64,000 nt of DNA from Yeosuana aquiaggeris (GTDB taxonomy: Bacteria; Bacteroidota; Bacteroidia; Flavobacteriales; Flavobacteriaceae), in NCBI RefSeq assembly GCF_044003965.1, contig NZ_JBAWKC010000001.1:1-64000 (forward strand), in the 5' to 3' direction. Shown here one piece after another: positions 1 through 7,882 of this stretch. Position 1 is the first letter of the stretch. Each line of letters opens with the position of its first letter. The notes under the pieces are model-generated. The model was given only the letters and a program-made list of their open reading frames with translations, searched no databases and had not been told where the DNA came from. A program made the translations under genes and the position numbers.

Positions 1-3
1 AGT

Positions 4-76
4 AAAAGAGCAGGGATTCGCATTGTTGACGGAATCTAAAGTTCCTACGGCTATAATAACCTTACTCTGCTCTTTT
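4..76. other. Long hairpin with 10-bp closing stem at the left edge
   Basis: AAAAGAGCAG at 4-13 is the exact reverse complement of CTGCTCTTTT at 67-76. A smaller hairpin (GGAA/TTCC around 31-45) lies inside. The 73-nt span with a 7-bp end stem resembles a tRNA in size, but no T-arm pairs on either strand. A short reading frame open to the left edge ends in a stop at 37-39, so this could be the 3' end of a gene lying before the window. Function unknown. Confidence 0.35.
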
Positions 77-164
77 GTTCTTTCTGATTAATAGGTCTAA
101 TTTAATTGAAAACAAACTTAGGATGGCTATAAGGCGCAAACTCAAAACTTGAGTACAAGTAGAG

Positions 165-194
165 CCTTCAACCTTTTTCGGTTGGAGGTTTTTT
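165..194 (+). terminator. Intrinsic terminator
   Basis: A 9-bp stem, CCTTCAACC (165-173) with GGTTGGAGG (180-188), has a TTTTTC loop and is followed by TTTTTT. It ends a plus-strand transcript that enters from the left of the window or includes the hairpin at 4-76. There is no T-run on the other strand, so the direction is clear. Confidence 0.8.
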
Positions 195-533
195 GTTTTC
201 AGAAATCTTCTGTCAAATTTTCTAAAAACTCCAATATTTGGTTCGAGAATAGGTTAATAAAGAATACCAATAAACCTTGGTCACTAATTAATTATCGTGG
301 TTTTTTATTTTTTTGAGTGACGGTATAGTAACGGTACAACCCAATTTATTTTATCTTATTGATATTTCTATCTATTCTTTTTGCCTCTCAAACAATCTTT
401 ATTTTGATGAATCATAATTCAATCTTAAATCAATAAGCACAATATAGCAGCCGTTTTTACATTTTTCAAATTTCATTTTATCAATAAATCACTATTTAAT
501 TGCATTATTAATATTCACATCACTATTGCTATT
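195..533. other. AT-rich gene-free stretch
   Basis: I see no supported gene here. The sequence is AT-rich, with a weak hairpin near 280-310 followed by a T-rich stretch and no clear promoter match. It separates the terminator at 165-194 from a possible small transcript ending at 652-692. Confidence 0.4.
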
Positions 534-626
534 ATGAAAGACATAAAAAATAAGCCAGATGTAAAAATATTAATTAATAACTCTTTATTAATAATCTTTT
601 TTATTTTAAATTCGCAATGCTATTAA
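534..626 (+). CDS. Possible 30-aa small membrane peptide
   Basis: An ATG at 534 opens a 30-codon frame ending in TAA at 624. The product starts MKDIKNKPDV and has a hydrophobic stretch (LLIIFFIL, about residues 19-26) near its C-terminus. An intrinsic terminator follows at 652-692, so a short plus-strand transcript across this point is plausible. There is no clear ribosome binding site and no recognised family. AT-rich DNA gives such frames by chance, so the call is weak; the transcript could equally be non-coding. Confidence 0.25.
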   Translation: MKDIKNKPDVKILINNSLLIIFFILNSQCY

Positions 627-651
627 TTAATTCTTAGGGAGAATTTAAATT

Positions 652-692
652 GTGTCTAATAGGTAGAAATTCCTTTTAGGCACTTTTTTTTT
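652..692 (+). terminator. Intrinsic terminator of a small orphan transcript
   Basis: GTGTCTAATAGG (652-663) pairs with CCTTTTAGGCAC (672-683) with one mismatch and one G-U pair, and is followed by nine T residues (684-692). No long plus-strand gene lies upstream, so it ends either a very short gene (534-626) or a small RNA. Confidence 0.75.
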
Positions 693-724
693 GCTTTATA
701 TGCTTATTTAAGCATCCGCACTAA

Positions 725-798
725 AGGCAAAATGTACAAGAATAAGAGTATATAATACTCCTAAAGAATAAAACAGCAACAGAACGCCTATTTTGCCT
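725..798. repeat. Nested inverted repeats
   Basis: AGGCAAAAT (725-733) is the exact reverse complement of ATTTTGCCT (790-798). Between them lies a perfect small hairpin, GAGTAT-ATA-ATACTC (746-760). The repeat R1 begins two bases downstream. No coding potential is seen. It may be part of a structured transcript or a relic of a mobile palindromic element. Confidence 0.4.
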
Positions 799-799
799 A

Positions 800-836
800 G
801 TTTGCGTAAAAGCGGGTTTACGCTAATTAATATAAC
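800..836 (+). repeat. Palindromic repeat R1 (REP-like)
   Basis: A perfect 7-bp inverted repeat, GCGTAAA-AGCGGG-TTTACGC, sits in a 37-nt segment that matches 1089-1125 at 28 of 37 positions in the same orientation. The pair flanks the small membrane gene at 902-1063. It resembles repetitive extragenic palindromes, but only two copies are visible here. Confidence 0.4.
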
Positions 837-901
837 AGCACTAGTGTATTCAAGACTTTTTAGTGATAATAAAACTCAATTAGATTTATTTGATAATTAA
901 A

Positions 902-1063
902 TTACTTTTTATCGTCTTTCTTTGTGTCTTGATATTCAATAAATTTTACAATTGCTAAAGTCACTAAAACTATACCCATAATTATGCCGATTATTAGGAT
1001 ATTATCCAATATGAACTCAACTATTTTTGGCTTACGTAATTGAATAAATAAACTTAAAATCAT
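902..1063 (-). CDS. Small single-pass membrane protein, 53 aa
   Basis: A 53-codon frame begins with ATG at 1063, with GGAG just before it on the coding strand, and stops at 902-904. The product starts MILSLFIQLR. It has a strongly hydrophobic segment at about residues 19-40 (rich in I, L, V and G) and a charged C-terminus ending KDDKK, as expected of a small membrane-anchored protein with a basic or charged cytoplasmic tail. No family is recognised. It stands alone between two related palindromic repeats (800-836 and 1089-1125), with no obvious partner gene. The clear membrane-segment-plus-charged-tail layout argues for a real gene, but there is no independent support for expression. Confidence 0.45.
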   Translation of the reverse strand: MILSLFIQLRKPKIVEFILDNILIIGIIMGIVLVTLAIVKFIEYQDTKKDDKK

Positions 1064-1088
1064 ACTCCAAGTCTAAAATTATTGTTTT

Positions 1089-1125
1089 GTTTAGGCAAAA
1101 GCAGATTTACCGTAATTACTATACC
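1089..1125 (+). repeat. Palindromic repeat R2, diverged copy of R1
   Basis: This copy aligns without gaps to 800-836 (28 of 37 positions). The conserved blocks are AAAAGC, TTTAC, TAATTA and TATA. The hairpin is partly kept: one stem pair is C-G in R1 and G-C in R2, a compensatory change, while two other pairs are lost. Confidence 0.35.
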
Positions 1126-1907
1126 TAAATTTACAAAACCAAAGTCAAATATTTCATTTTTATTGAATACTATATCTTACAAATCCAGTAATAGTCATTT
1201 TGATAGATTCATAAAAAAATATAATAATTATTAATTACGCAAACTTGAAATACCAATATATTTGAAATAAGATTATAGTTTATACCTGAATATTATTAAA
1301 ATTTGTATTTTTGAACCTATCAAAATTACTAATTACATTGGCTTTTTTGTAAATCCTTTTTTTGCAACAAAGTTTAATTTAACTTCTTTTAGATGTGTGG
1401 AGTTCTCCTAAGGTTGGTTAATTAATAGCGCGAAGCACATCTTTAAGAGGATTTTAATGTGACACATAAATACTCTTTTACTACTCTTAATAGCTTATAC
1501 CTTACAAAATCAAAAAATTCCAATTGTTATACAATTCATAAACAAATTGTAGTACAAAAAAAAAAGACAATTATCCTTTTCAAGATAATCATCATTTTTA
1601 ATTAACCTTCTCTGTATACGATTTCAAAGCGAGAGACTAATCAAACAAATCATCATTTTGCAGAGAAGCTATTTAGAATTAGTCACTACAAAAAAAGTTA
1701 TTTTTTATTGAGAAATACATAAGTTTTTATTTAATGTTTTTATATTTTATATAAATATTTTTTATGTTTTACGAACATCTATTTTTCTTTCCTTTTTTTT
1801 GATGTTTGTAAATCAGTTTCTACATTAACTAAAATCTCAATTAACATATCACTTTCTAATCTTCTTTAAGAATTGTTAATATTCCAATTATTAATCTGTA
1901 ATGCAAT
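1126..1907. other. Long gene-free region with several inverted repeats
   Basis: No gene is supported here. Visible structure: AGATGTG (1391-1397) against CACATCT (1436-1442), enclosing a minus-strand copy of GCTATTAATTAA (1418-1429); and CTTCTCTG (1607-1614) against CAGAGAAG (1661-1668), overlapped by GACTAAT (1635-1641) against ATTAGTC (1678-1684). None is followed by a clear T-run. The region lies beyond the terminator of the dab operon and may hold small RNAs or be decayed sequence. Confidence 0.4.
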
Positions 1908-1944
1908 TAAAATCAAAACGACCATCAAATATATGATGGCCGTT
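1908..1944 (-). terminator. Terminator of the dab operon
   Basis: On the minus strand AACGGCCATCA pairs with TGATGGTCGTT (11 bp, one G-U) around a TATATT loop, followed by a broken T-tract. It lies 33 bases after the dabA stop and is the natural end of the dab transcript. Confidence 0.75.
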
Positions 1945-1976
1945 AAACTTCTTCTTCATAACAATTTTAACATAAC

Positions 1977-4361
1977 CTAAAATAAAACTAATTCTTCTAT
2001 TTCATTCTTTAGAACGGCAGTTCTTACCGTTTTCTTAGAGATTGACGCGGATACCCATTCAATTGATTTTTTATACAGAAAAATTTCATTCTTATCTGTC
2101 GGGTCCATGACCATGAGATAAATCCATTCGTTGTCTAATAGGGTCTTAAGGTTGCCGTTTCTGGCTAGGATTTCCGAAACGCGATTAACGGGTGCCTGAA
2201 TCATAACAGACAGTCTCAATGGGGCATGATACATAGCATCATCTGACTGGAACAAGGACTGCAGCGGCAGACCCATTTTTAAGTCGCCTCCGTTCCCTTG
2301 AACAACAGCAAAATTACCGGTAATATTATGCGTGATTTTAGAGCCCCCTCCATACATATTATTATCTACTGTTGAGAAATAATAGTGGTTATTGATCCAC
2401 TGGGTCACTACCATTGGGCCTTGCATAATACCTTCCAAAGCTTTGCCATTAATGTCTAATTCCCAGTCGTAGGAATGAAGAAAACAACGGTTTTCTAGGT
2501 TGGTGTTTTTAGTCAGGCTTCTAGGCCCCACAATAAAACCTGCGTTTTTTGCGAGTCCCCATTCGGGTCTGGTCTCACCCCAATTATTCGCTTTGTGTTG
2601 CGCCGAGGAAATACTACTTGTTTTGACATCAAGTCTGTCTTGAGTAGCTGTGATTTGAGCTTTTAATAAATTTGATTTCAAATTTTGAACGAGTTGCTTG
2701 TGTGAAACAGGAACTTCAGAATCAAACAAGACAATATCATCAGTTGTCGTATTGTGTTCAGCACCTATAAAGATGGTGTTCTTAGGAATCTTTATCCCGT
2801 GAACCTCAGCCAAAACCTCTCTCACCTCGGCCAAGTTAGCTAGTTTTGCAAGCATTCTTGCATTATGTCTTCCCGGGCTTGCAGCACAGGCACCACAATC
2901 TAAACTAGAACTAAACGGGTTGTTGGCAGTGTGGCTTCTGTGTCCTACAAAAAGCACCAAAGGAGCAAACTGTTTCCAGCCCATAAGATCAAATGCCGAT
3001 TTCACAATTCCTGCTTTTTCATTCAATGGAATTCCAGACGCTACAAGGTCTTCATTTACCAACTTGTTTATTTCAGGTTGACAAATCGTTTCCATTTTGG
3101 ACGCGTTTCGCTCATTTATTTGATACATCTTTCCTGGTATCAAAGTTCTAGCGATTAATGACAAGCCGTAATAAAGACCTGACCCTTCCACATATCCAAA
3201 AGCAGACGGCAACATGTTTTTCATCCGTTTAAGGAAATAGTCCCCAAATTTGAGGATCTCATTTTTCTTTTCGAACGTCAAAAACCTTTTTTCTTTATTT
3301 AATTGTGCTGTTTCACATACTTTATAGGCTGAAGACACAATTGGCGGACAGGATTTACGTGTAATCCCATCATTTAGGTTTTCATAATCCATTGCGATAC
3401 CAAAAAAACCGGCATAGCCATAGGTTTCATAATGACCCTTTGATTCCACATGTCTTCGGATGAGTTCTGACCTCGTGTCGATACAAAATACCATCTGTGC
3501 CTCCGGAACTTCATGCTCACTCAAAGATTTGGTCGCCTTAGCTTCCTGTTCAAAGGTTTTGACCAATTGGTTTTGCCAGGTTTTTTCCCAGGCTTTTAAC
3601 CAGATATATTGGAGCTGTGGCACTATGCTGTTTGAAGTTTCTATATCATTTTTTGGCAGCATTGGTACATTTAATTTTTTAGCTGTCCAGAGACGGGCAG
3701 CCAAATAATCCATTAAACTTATTGGATAATCTTTATTCCATTCTGAATTAGATTCTGTGCGATAATTAATGTAACCTGTCCATCCTGGGAGAGCCGCCAA
3801 ATGATAAGTAAAGATCTTCGCATAGTCACTTTTTGAATACTCCTTCAAGATCTGCTCTAAGGCTTCCTCACTATTTTTTGGAATATCTTTTAGGTAAGTA
3901 ATTCCCAATTCCGAATCATAGATTGCCAAATGTCTCCACGCTGCATAAAAACCTTCGGTCTTAAATGGCATCTCCCATTCAGCAAGACCTTCATCCATAT
4001 AAGCCGCAAGCCACTTTGCCATGATGCGATCGACCTCATGATTGTCGTTTAGTGCTTCAGTGCTGCTTTGTGATTCTAATTGTTGTAAATAGTATTCTGG
4101 TGATTCTGACAAACCGTTTTCTTGCAGAAGGGCTACCAGTACCTCTTGGTTAATATCTCCTTTTTCCCAAGCCTGACGATAAAGTGCAGCCGCAGGAAAG
4201 GCATTGGCGTTGAAATGCCTATTTGCTATACTTACGGCTTCCTGAAACGGTACGTTTTCATAACCCGATAATGGGTTGGAAGCGACAAAAGTGTACAAAG
4301 GCCAGGTTTTTCCAATAACCTTTGAGGCTTCATCAATACTGTTTATTAGAGACTGGTTCAT
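1977..4361 (-). CDS. dabA: DabA, inorganic carbon transporter subunit (DUF2309)
   Basis: DabA is the carbonic-anhydrase-like subunit of the DAB complex. With DabB it is thought to hydrate CO2 vectorially at the cytoplasmic face, driven by the ion gradient, and so accumulate bicarbonate. The 794-aa length is normal. The zinc site of the family is intact: C293 and D295 in FCIDTRSE, H474 in FVGHRSH and C489 in LDCGACAAS. The 15-residue H-to-C spacing matches characterised DabA. No signal peptide or membrane segment is seen, as expected for a cytoplasmic peripheral subunit. The gene is last in a four-gene operon, overlaps dabB by 4 bp (ATGA), and is followed by a terminator. A divergent LysR gene probably regulates the operon. 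Family assignment is very secure; transport in this organism is inferred. Confidence 0.95.
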   Translation of the reverse strand: MNQSLINSIDEASKVIGKTWPLYTFVASNPLSGYENVPFQEAVSIANRHFNANAFPAAALYRQAWEKGDINQEVLVALLQENGLSESPEYYLQQLESQSSTEALNDNHEVDRIMAKWLAAYMDEGLAEWEMPFKTEGFYAAWRHLAIYDSELGITYLKDIPKNSEEALEQILKEYSKSDYAKIFTYHLAALPGWTGYINYRTESNSEWNKDYPISLMDYLAARLWTAKKLNVPMLPKNDIETSNSIVPQLQYIWLKAWEKTWQNQLVKTFEQEAKATKSLSEHEVPEAQMVFCIDTRSELIRRHVESKGHYETYGYAGFFGIAMDYENLNDGITRKSCPPIVSSAYKVCETAQLNKEKRFLTFEKKNEILKFGDYFLKRMKNMLPSAFGYVEGSGLYYGLSLIARTLIPGKMYQINERNASKMETICQPEINKLVNEDLVASGIPLNEKAGIVKSAFDLMGWKQFAPLVLFVGHRSHTANNPFSSSLDCGACAASPGRHNARMLAKLANLAEVREVLAEVHGIKIPKNTIFIGAEHNTTTDDIVLFDSEVPVSHKQLVQNLKSNLLKAQITATQDRLDVKTSSISSAQHKANNWGETRPEWGLAKNAGFIVGPRSLTKNTNLENRCFLHSYDWELDINGKALEGIMQGPMVVTQWINNHYYFSTVDNNMYGGGSKITHNITGNFAVVQGNGGDLKMGLPLQSLFQSDDAMYHAPLRLSVMIQAPVNRVSEILARNGNLKTLLDNEWIYLMVMDPTDKNEIFLYKKSIEWVSASISKKTVRTAVLKNEIEELVLF

Positions 4362-5845
4362 ATCGATTTTGATTTATACATTAAAACTGATTTTTTATAT
4401 GGCTGGGATATGTTCATTAATTTAACATAGAGCCAAGGAATCTTTTTGTAAACACCTAATTTCATCACGAAAAAACCAATCAGAAATATGATGCCAAAAA
4501 TGATTTGCACCCAAGACAAGGGCAAGGGCTGTGCAATCATTGGCATACCTGCCATTAACACCGTAACAGCGTTATACATGAGTGCATAAATGCCTATTCC
4601 AGCTACAAAAAGCACCAGTGGAACCATAATTTTTTGGGACACGGATAGGCTTTGTTCTTTCGCAATATTATAAGTGGCCTGCCCAACAGTTATAGCAACG
4701 ATAAGGGTTAGAAACACACTACTATCCATCGCCATTCCCTTTCCGGTCCATAGCGCAAAAAGAATCGCTCCCAGACCACCAAAAAGCAATACCACAACCG
4801 CTTGAAACGGCTTAATTTTTAGTTGCTGTTGTTTTTGAGGTTTCGTTTGCACAATACCCTCTCCCGAAGAAAGGAATAAATAAGCCTTATAAAATCCGTG
4901 CAGAATCAAATGGACTACTGCTGCATTGAAAAACCCCAACCCACATTGCATGATCATAAAACCCATTTGTGCAATGGTAGAACAGGCTAGTTTTTGCTTG
5001 ACATTCACTTGAAGCAGCTTCGTGAATTGAGCAATAATCGCCGTAAAGCCACCAATAATAAACAGAATGGTCAGGGTATCAGATGCAAATAATAGTGTTG
5101 CAAACAATGCCAGTAAAATTCCAGAACCATTCACAAAACCGGCATGCATGAGTGCCGAAGCGGGTGTAGGAGATGTCATAGCAGACAACAACCAACGGTG
5201 AAATGGATATATTGCTGACTGCACTATGGCTGCTGCAATGATGCACAGTGCTGATGGTATGAGTATAAAAAGAGGTAACTCACTAACAACCCGTGACAAA
5301 CCAGTAATTGTAAACTCTTTACTGTATAATGCCAACAACAGTAAGCCAATAGTTAAAAACAAGGAGCCCGTTAGAAAGTACTTTTGGGTAAATTTTGAAG
5401 CTTCTCTTGCTTCTCCCCAGGTTTTATCAATCCCAATCAATTGAGACATTAAAATCCCCATGATTAACCAGCTGAACAATACAAGCACTATATGGTTAGA
5501 CATGACCAGAAGCATCACTGAAAAAGTAAAGCCCAAACAGAGCCTCATAAACCGAGAATGAAATCTAAATCCTTTAAGATAGCTGCTTGCGTAGCTGCTT
5601 ACAATGGCACTAAAAAAAGTAACCGTTGCCCAAATTAAAATGGTAAAACCATTAATGTGGAAAAGATTTCCCAAAAACCATTGGGGCATTTCGGTAAAGT
5701 TAATAGTGAGATATAGCATATTGCCAGCAAAGAGAAACCATAAAAAGATAGACGCCAGTTTATAACCCATTCTCTTCTTGGAGCCTTCATATTTGCCAAG
5801 AGCACTTGCTGAGGTCTTTAAATCTAAATTATTTACAAGAGTCAT
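4358..5845 (-). CDS. dabB: DabB, proton-conducting membrane subunit (NuoL/MrpA-like)
   Basis: DabB is the integral membrane partner of DabA, related to the antiporter-like subunits of complex I (ND2/ND4/ND5 family). The 495-aa protein is almost wholly hydrophobic helices. It carries the family signature around residues 215-240 (PFHRWL, then PTPASALMHAG) and the later HGFYKAYLF segment, whose lysine belongs to the proton path. It is shorter than NuoL, as is usual for DabB. The 4-bp overlap with dabA implies translational coupling. Coupling to a proton or sodium gradient is known for the family but cannot be decided from this sequence. Confidence 0.93.
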   Translation of the reverse strand: MTLVNNLDLKTSASALGKYEGSKKRMGYKLASIFLWFLFAGNMLYLTINFTEMPQWFLGNLFHINGFTILIWATVTFFSAIVSSYASSYLKGFRFHSRFMRLCLGFTFSVMLLVMSNHIVLVLFSWLIMGILMSQLIGIDKTWGEAREASKFTQKYFLTGSLFLTIGLLLLALYSKEFTITGLSRVVSELPLFILIPSALCIIAAAIVQSAIYPFHRWLLSAMTSPTPASALMHAGFVNGSGILLALFATLLFASDTLTILFIIGGFTAIIAQFTKLLQVNVKQKLACSTIAQMGFMIMQCGLGFFNAAVVHLILHGFYKAYLFLSSGEGIVQTKPQKQQQLKIKPFQAVVVLLFGGLGAILFALWTGKGMAMDSSVFLTLIVAITVGQATYNIAKEQSLSVSQKIMVPLVLFVAGIGIYALMYNAVTVLMAGMPMIAQPLPLSWVQIIFGIIFLIGFFVMKLGVYKKIPWLYVKLMNISQPYKKSVLMYKSKSI

Positions 5846-5865
5846 TTTTAAGCTTTTATTGATTT

Positions 5866-6063
5866 TTAATTCGTGCTATCTGAATTAGATTTTGTTTCAT
5901 TACTCTCTCCACGCATTTTGGTAAAAAAGACCAATCCCAAAATAAAGCTGCATAGTACTAATTTATCCAGAAAGATATGATTATTCAAATAGGCCATACC
6001 CACAAAGAATATGAGGACCACTAGGCCTAAAATTGGTAAAAATGTTGATTTTGAAAATTGCAT
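5866..6063 (-). CDS. Small two-helix membrane protein in the dab operon
   Basis: The 65-residue product has two hydrophobic segments (about residues 8-26 and 33-48) and a hydrophilic, serine- and asparagine-rich tail. It lies 20 bp upstream of dabB and 25 bp downstream of the 102-aa gene, so it is surely co-transcribed. I do not recognise a family. Its place suggests an accessory membrane subunit or assembly factor for DabAB; this is inference from position only. Confidence 0.7.
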   Translation of the reverse strand: MQFSKSTFLPILGLVVLIFFVGMAYLNNHIFLDKLVLCSFILGLVFFTKMRGESNETKSNSDSTN

Positions 6064-6088
6064 GTTTTATTAAATTTGAGATTAGACC

Positions 6089-6397
6089 TTATTGAGCTAC
6101 ACTAATTTCTAGAATACCATTGATTTTTAAATTTTGACCTAGACTTCTAATGTTGTTGATGAATTCTTTTGCAATCACCTTTTCCTTTTCCAACTCTTTA
6201 ATGCGTCCGTCAAGTAAGTCTGTTTTACACTTGTGGTTACCTTCCCACATTTGAAGTCTCTGGATCTTGTGAAAGTTTATTTTCTCATCAATCAAGTTCA
6301 CGACAATATGAGACGCTTCAGAAGGCGTAAACTCCCCTTTAACCAATTGAATTTTTTGTGCTACTTTTTCGATTTGTTTTAATTCCTTTGTTTCCAT
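6089..6397 (-). CDS. Uncharacterised 102-aa protein, first gene of the dab operon
   Basis: This is a soluble, charged protein with no signal peptide or membrane segment. The middle (about residues 60-85) is rich in K and E with a heptad-like pattern, suggesting a short coiled coil; two cytosolic features are a W-E-G-N-H-K-C segment near residue 50 and many lysines. I do not recognise the family. It is the promoter-proximal gene of the operon, facing the LysR gene across a 116-bp divergent intergenic region. It could be a regulatory or assembly partner of DabA. The near-consensus -7 element AACCTTTG (minus strand, 6447-6454) lies about 50 bp upstream. Confidence 0.7.
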   Translation of the reverse strand: METKELKQIEKVAQKIQLVKGEFTPSEASHIVVNLIDEKINFHKIQRLQMWEGNHKCKTDLLDGRIKELEKEKVIAKEFINNIRSLGQNLKINGILEISVAQ

Positions 6398-6481
6398 TTT
6401 ACTTAATTTTGAAATTTAATGAGTGACTATTTATTTTTTTGCTGGGACAAAGGTTATACATAATATTCATTTATTTTTATT

Positions 6482-6489
6482 TATATTTG
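6482..6489 (+). promoter_or_regulatory. LysR gene promoter, -7 element TATATTTG
   Basis: TATATTTG matches the flavobacterial -7 consensus TAnnTTTG exactly and lies 24 bp before the ATG at 6514. The 116-bp region shared with the divergent dab operon is the expected place for LysR binding sites (T-N11-A type), but AT-richness prevents choosing one. Confidence 0.5.
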
Positions 6490-6513
6490 TTATGTTATAT
6501 ATAAAATATATTT

Positions 6514-7446
6514 ATGAATTATACACTTCACCAACTTCATATTTTTTTGAAAATCGCTGAATTAAAAAGTATTACCAAAGCATCAGAAGCCCTGCATTTA
6601 ACCCAACCAGCAGTGTCTATACAACTTAAAAATTTTCAAGATCAGTTTCAGATTTCATTAACTGAAGTCGTGGGAAGACAACTTTACATTACTGATTTTG
6701 GAATGGAAATAGCTCATGCTGCGGAAAAAATTCTTAATCAGGTACATGCCATTAATTATAAAACATTAGCCTATAAAGGGCAACTTTCCGGTCGTCTCAA
6801 ATTATCTGTGGTCTCAACAGGAAAATATGTAATGCCTTATTTTTTATCAGATTTCATGAAGCAAAATGAAGGGATTGACCTCTTTATGGATGTGACCAAT
6901 AAATCGAGAGTTATTGAAAGTTTAGAAATGAATGAAGTGGATTTCGCACTCGTCTCGGTTTTACCAAAAAAATTAAAGTTTCATAAGGTAGAACTCATGC
7001 AGAATAAGCTTTACTTTATTGCAAGCAGTGGATTAAAACTAAAACAGAATCTCACTAAAAAGAACCTGTTCGAGAAATTTCCTTTGATTTACAGAGAACA
7101 AGGGTCTGCAACCAGAAATGCTATGGAAACGTTTATAACGAAGAACGGCTTTTCAGTAACAAAAAAGATAGAGTTAACCTCAAACGAAGCAGTAAAACAG
7201 GCCGTTCTTGCTGGATTAGGCTGTTCGGTGATGCCTCTTATTGGTATTAGAAATGAACTTAAAAATAAAGAACTACAGATTGTTCCGGTCAAAGGATTAC
7301 CTATCAACACCATTTGGCACTTGATCTGGTTAAAATCTAAAAATTTATCACCAGTGGCATTAGCCTATCTAGATTTTCTAAATTCTGAAAAGGCAACTAT
7401 TATAAACCAGAAGTTTGCCTGGGGTGAAGATTTTTATTTGAAATAA
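6514..7446 (+). CDS. LysR-family regulator, probably of the dab operon
   Basis: This 310-aa protein has the LysR layout: an N-terminal winged helix-turn-helix (about residues 1-60, with TKASEALHLTQPAVSIQLKN) followed by a periplasmic-binding-protein-like effector domain (about 90-300). It is transcribed away from the dab operon across a short shared intergenic region, the usual arrangement of a LysR gene and its target. CbbR- and CysB-like regulators control carbon-fixation genes elsewhere, so response to CO2 or a metabolite of it is a reasonable guess. A hairpin with a short T-run (7469-7488) follows the gene. Confidence 0.9.
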   Translation: MNYTLHQLHIFLKIAELKSITKASEALHLTQPAVSIQLKNFQDQFQISLTEVVGRQLYITDFGMEIAHAAEKILNQVHAINYKTLAYKGQLSGRLKLSVVSTGKYVMPYFLSDFMKQNEGIDLFMDVTNKSRVIESLEMNEVDFALVSVLPKKLKFHKVELMQNKLYFIASSGLKLKQNLTKKNLFEKFPLIYREQGSATRNAMETFITKNGFSVTKKIELTSNEAVKQAVLAGLGCSVMPLIGIRNELKNKELQIVPVKGLPINTIWHLIWLKSKNLSPVALAYLDFLNSEKATIINQKFAWGEDFYLK

Positions 7447-7468
7447 TTCATCATTGCTTAAATCACTG

Positions 7469-7488
7469 AGAAGTGAATGACTTCTTTT
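7469..7488 (+). terminator. Short terminator after the LysR gene
   Basis: AGAAGT (7469-7474) pairs with ACTTCT (7480-7485) around GAATG, followed by TTT. The stem is short, so termination may be partial. Confidence 0.45.
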
Positions 7489-7721
7489 AGTGCAATATAA
7501 ACAACCGTTATCTCTATCATCCATGACTTTTTAGCTGAGCTTTGATATCAATTTAAATGATGATGTATTTATATCATTTTGATACAATAATAACAAGCCA
7601 ATATTATCATTTTAAAAAGTTTTAAAATGAATAAAATGTTAAACTAACATAAACTATTAAATAAGTAAAACCAAATTTAATATGTTATGAAACATAGTTC
7701 AACATACTGTAAAACATCAAT
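7489..7721. other. Gene-free AT-rich spacer
   Basis: No ORF is supported here. The stretch holds several overlapping imperfect palindromes (for example TTGATATCAA near 7543, and ATGTT/AACAT pairs at 7680-7705) just upstream of the promoter at 7722-7729, which could be operator sites. Confidence 0.35.
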
Positions 7722-7729
7722 TATTTTTG
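7722..7729 (+). promoter_or_regulatory. Promoter -7 element TATTTTTG of the lipoprotein gene at 7883
   Basis: TATTTTTG is an exact TAnnTTTG match. A TTC at 7698-7700 sits 21 bp upstream in place of the -33 TTG. Transcription would start about 7733-7737, so the mRNA would begin almost exactly at the 5' arm of the long leader stem (7731-7748). Confidence 0.45.
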
Positions 7730-7730
7730 A

Positions 7731-7882
7731 AATAATCAGTAATATTAGTAATAGCTATTCTATAATATTTAGCTCCTTATCATCACATAAAACTATTGAC
7801 GCATTTTTGTGATGATGTGCCAATAGTTAGCCATTCTGCCCCGTAAATAAAATATAGTATAAATTTAATATTACTGATTATT
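7731..7882 (+). promoter_or_regulatory. Structured 5' leader: long-range stem enclosing a pseudoknot
   Basis: AATAATCAGTAATATT (7731-7746) is the exact reverse complement of AATATTACTGATTATT (7867-7882), and the stem extends by an A-U and a G-U pair to 18 bp. Its 3' arm ends at the base before the ATG at 7883, so it would cover the ribosome binding site. Inside, ATCATCACA (7779-7787) pairs with TGTGATGAT (7808-7816), and AACTATTG (7791-7798) pairs with CAATAGTT (7821-7828). The two stems interleave as in an H-type pseudoknot. I recognise no known riboswitch class. Control of translation is inferred. Confidence 0.55.

Noticed and set aside
1..39. Open frame from the left edge ending in a stop at 37-39
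   Set aside because: Only 12 codons are visible, with no recognisable protein end; it cannot be assigned.
4..76. Possible tRNA: 73 nt with a perfect 7-bp end stem
   Set aside because: On both strands the T-arm cannot pair, there is no GTTCRA loop, and the end stem continues to 10 bp, which a tRNA acceptor stem does not do.
7720..7736. Hairpin ATTATTT-TTG-AAATAAT as an alternative partner of the leader's 5' arm
   Set aside because: It overlaps the -7 element, so most of it is probably not transcribed and cannot compete in the RNA.
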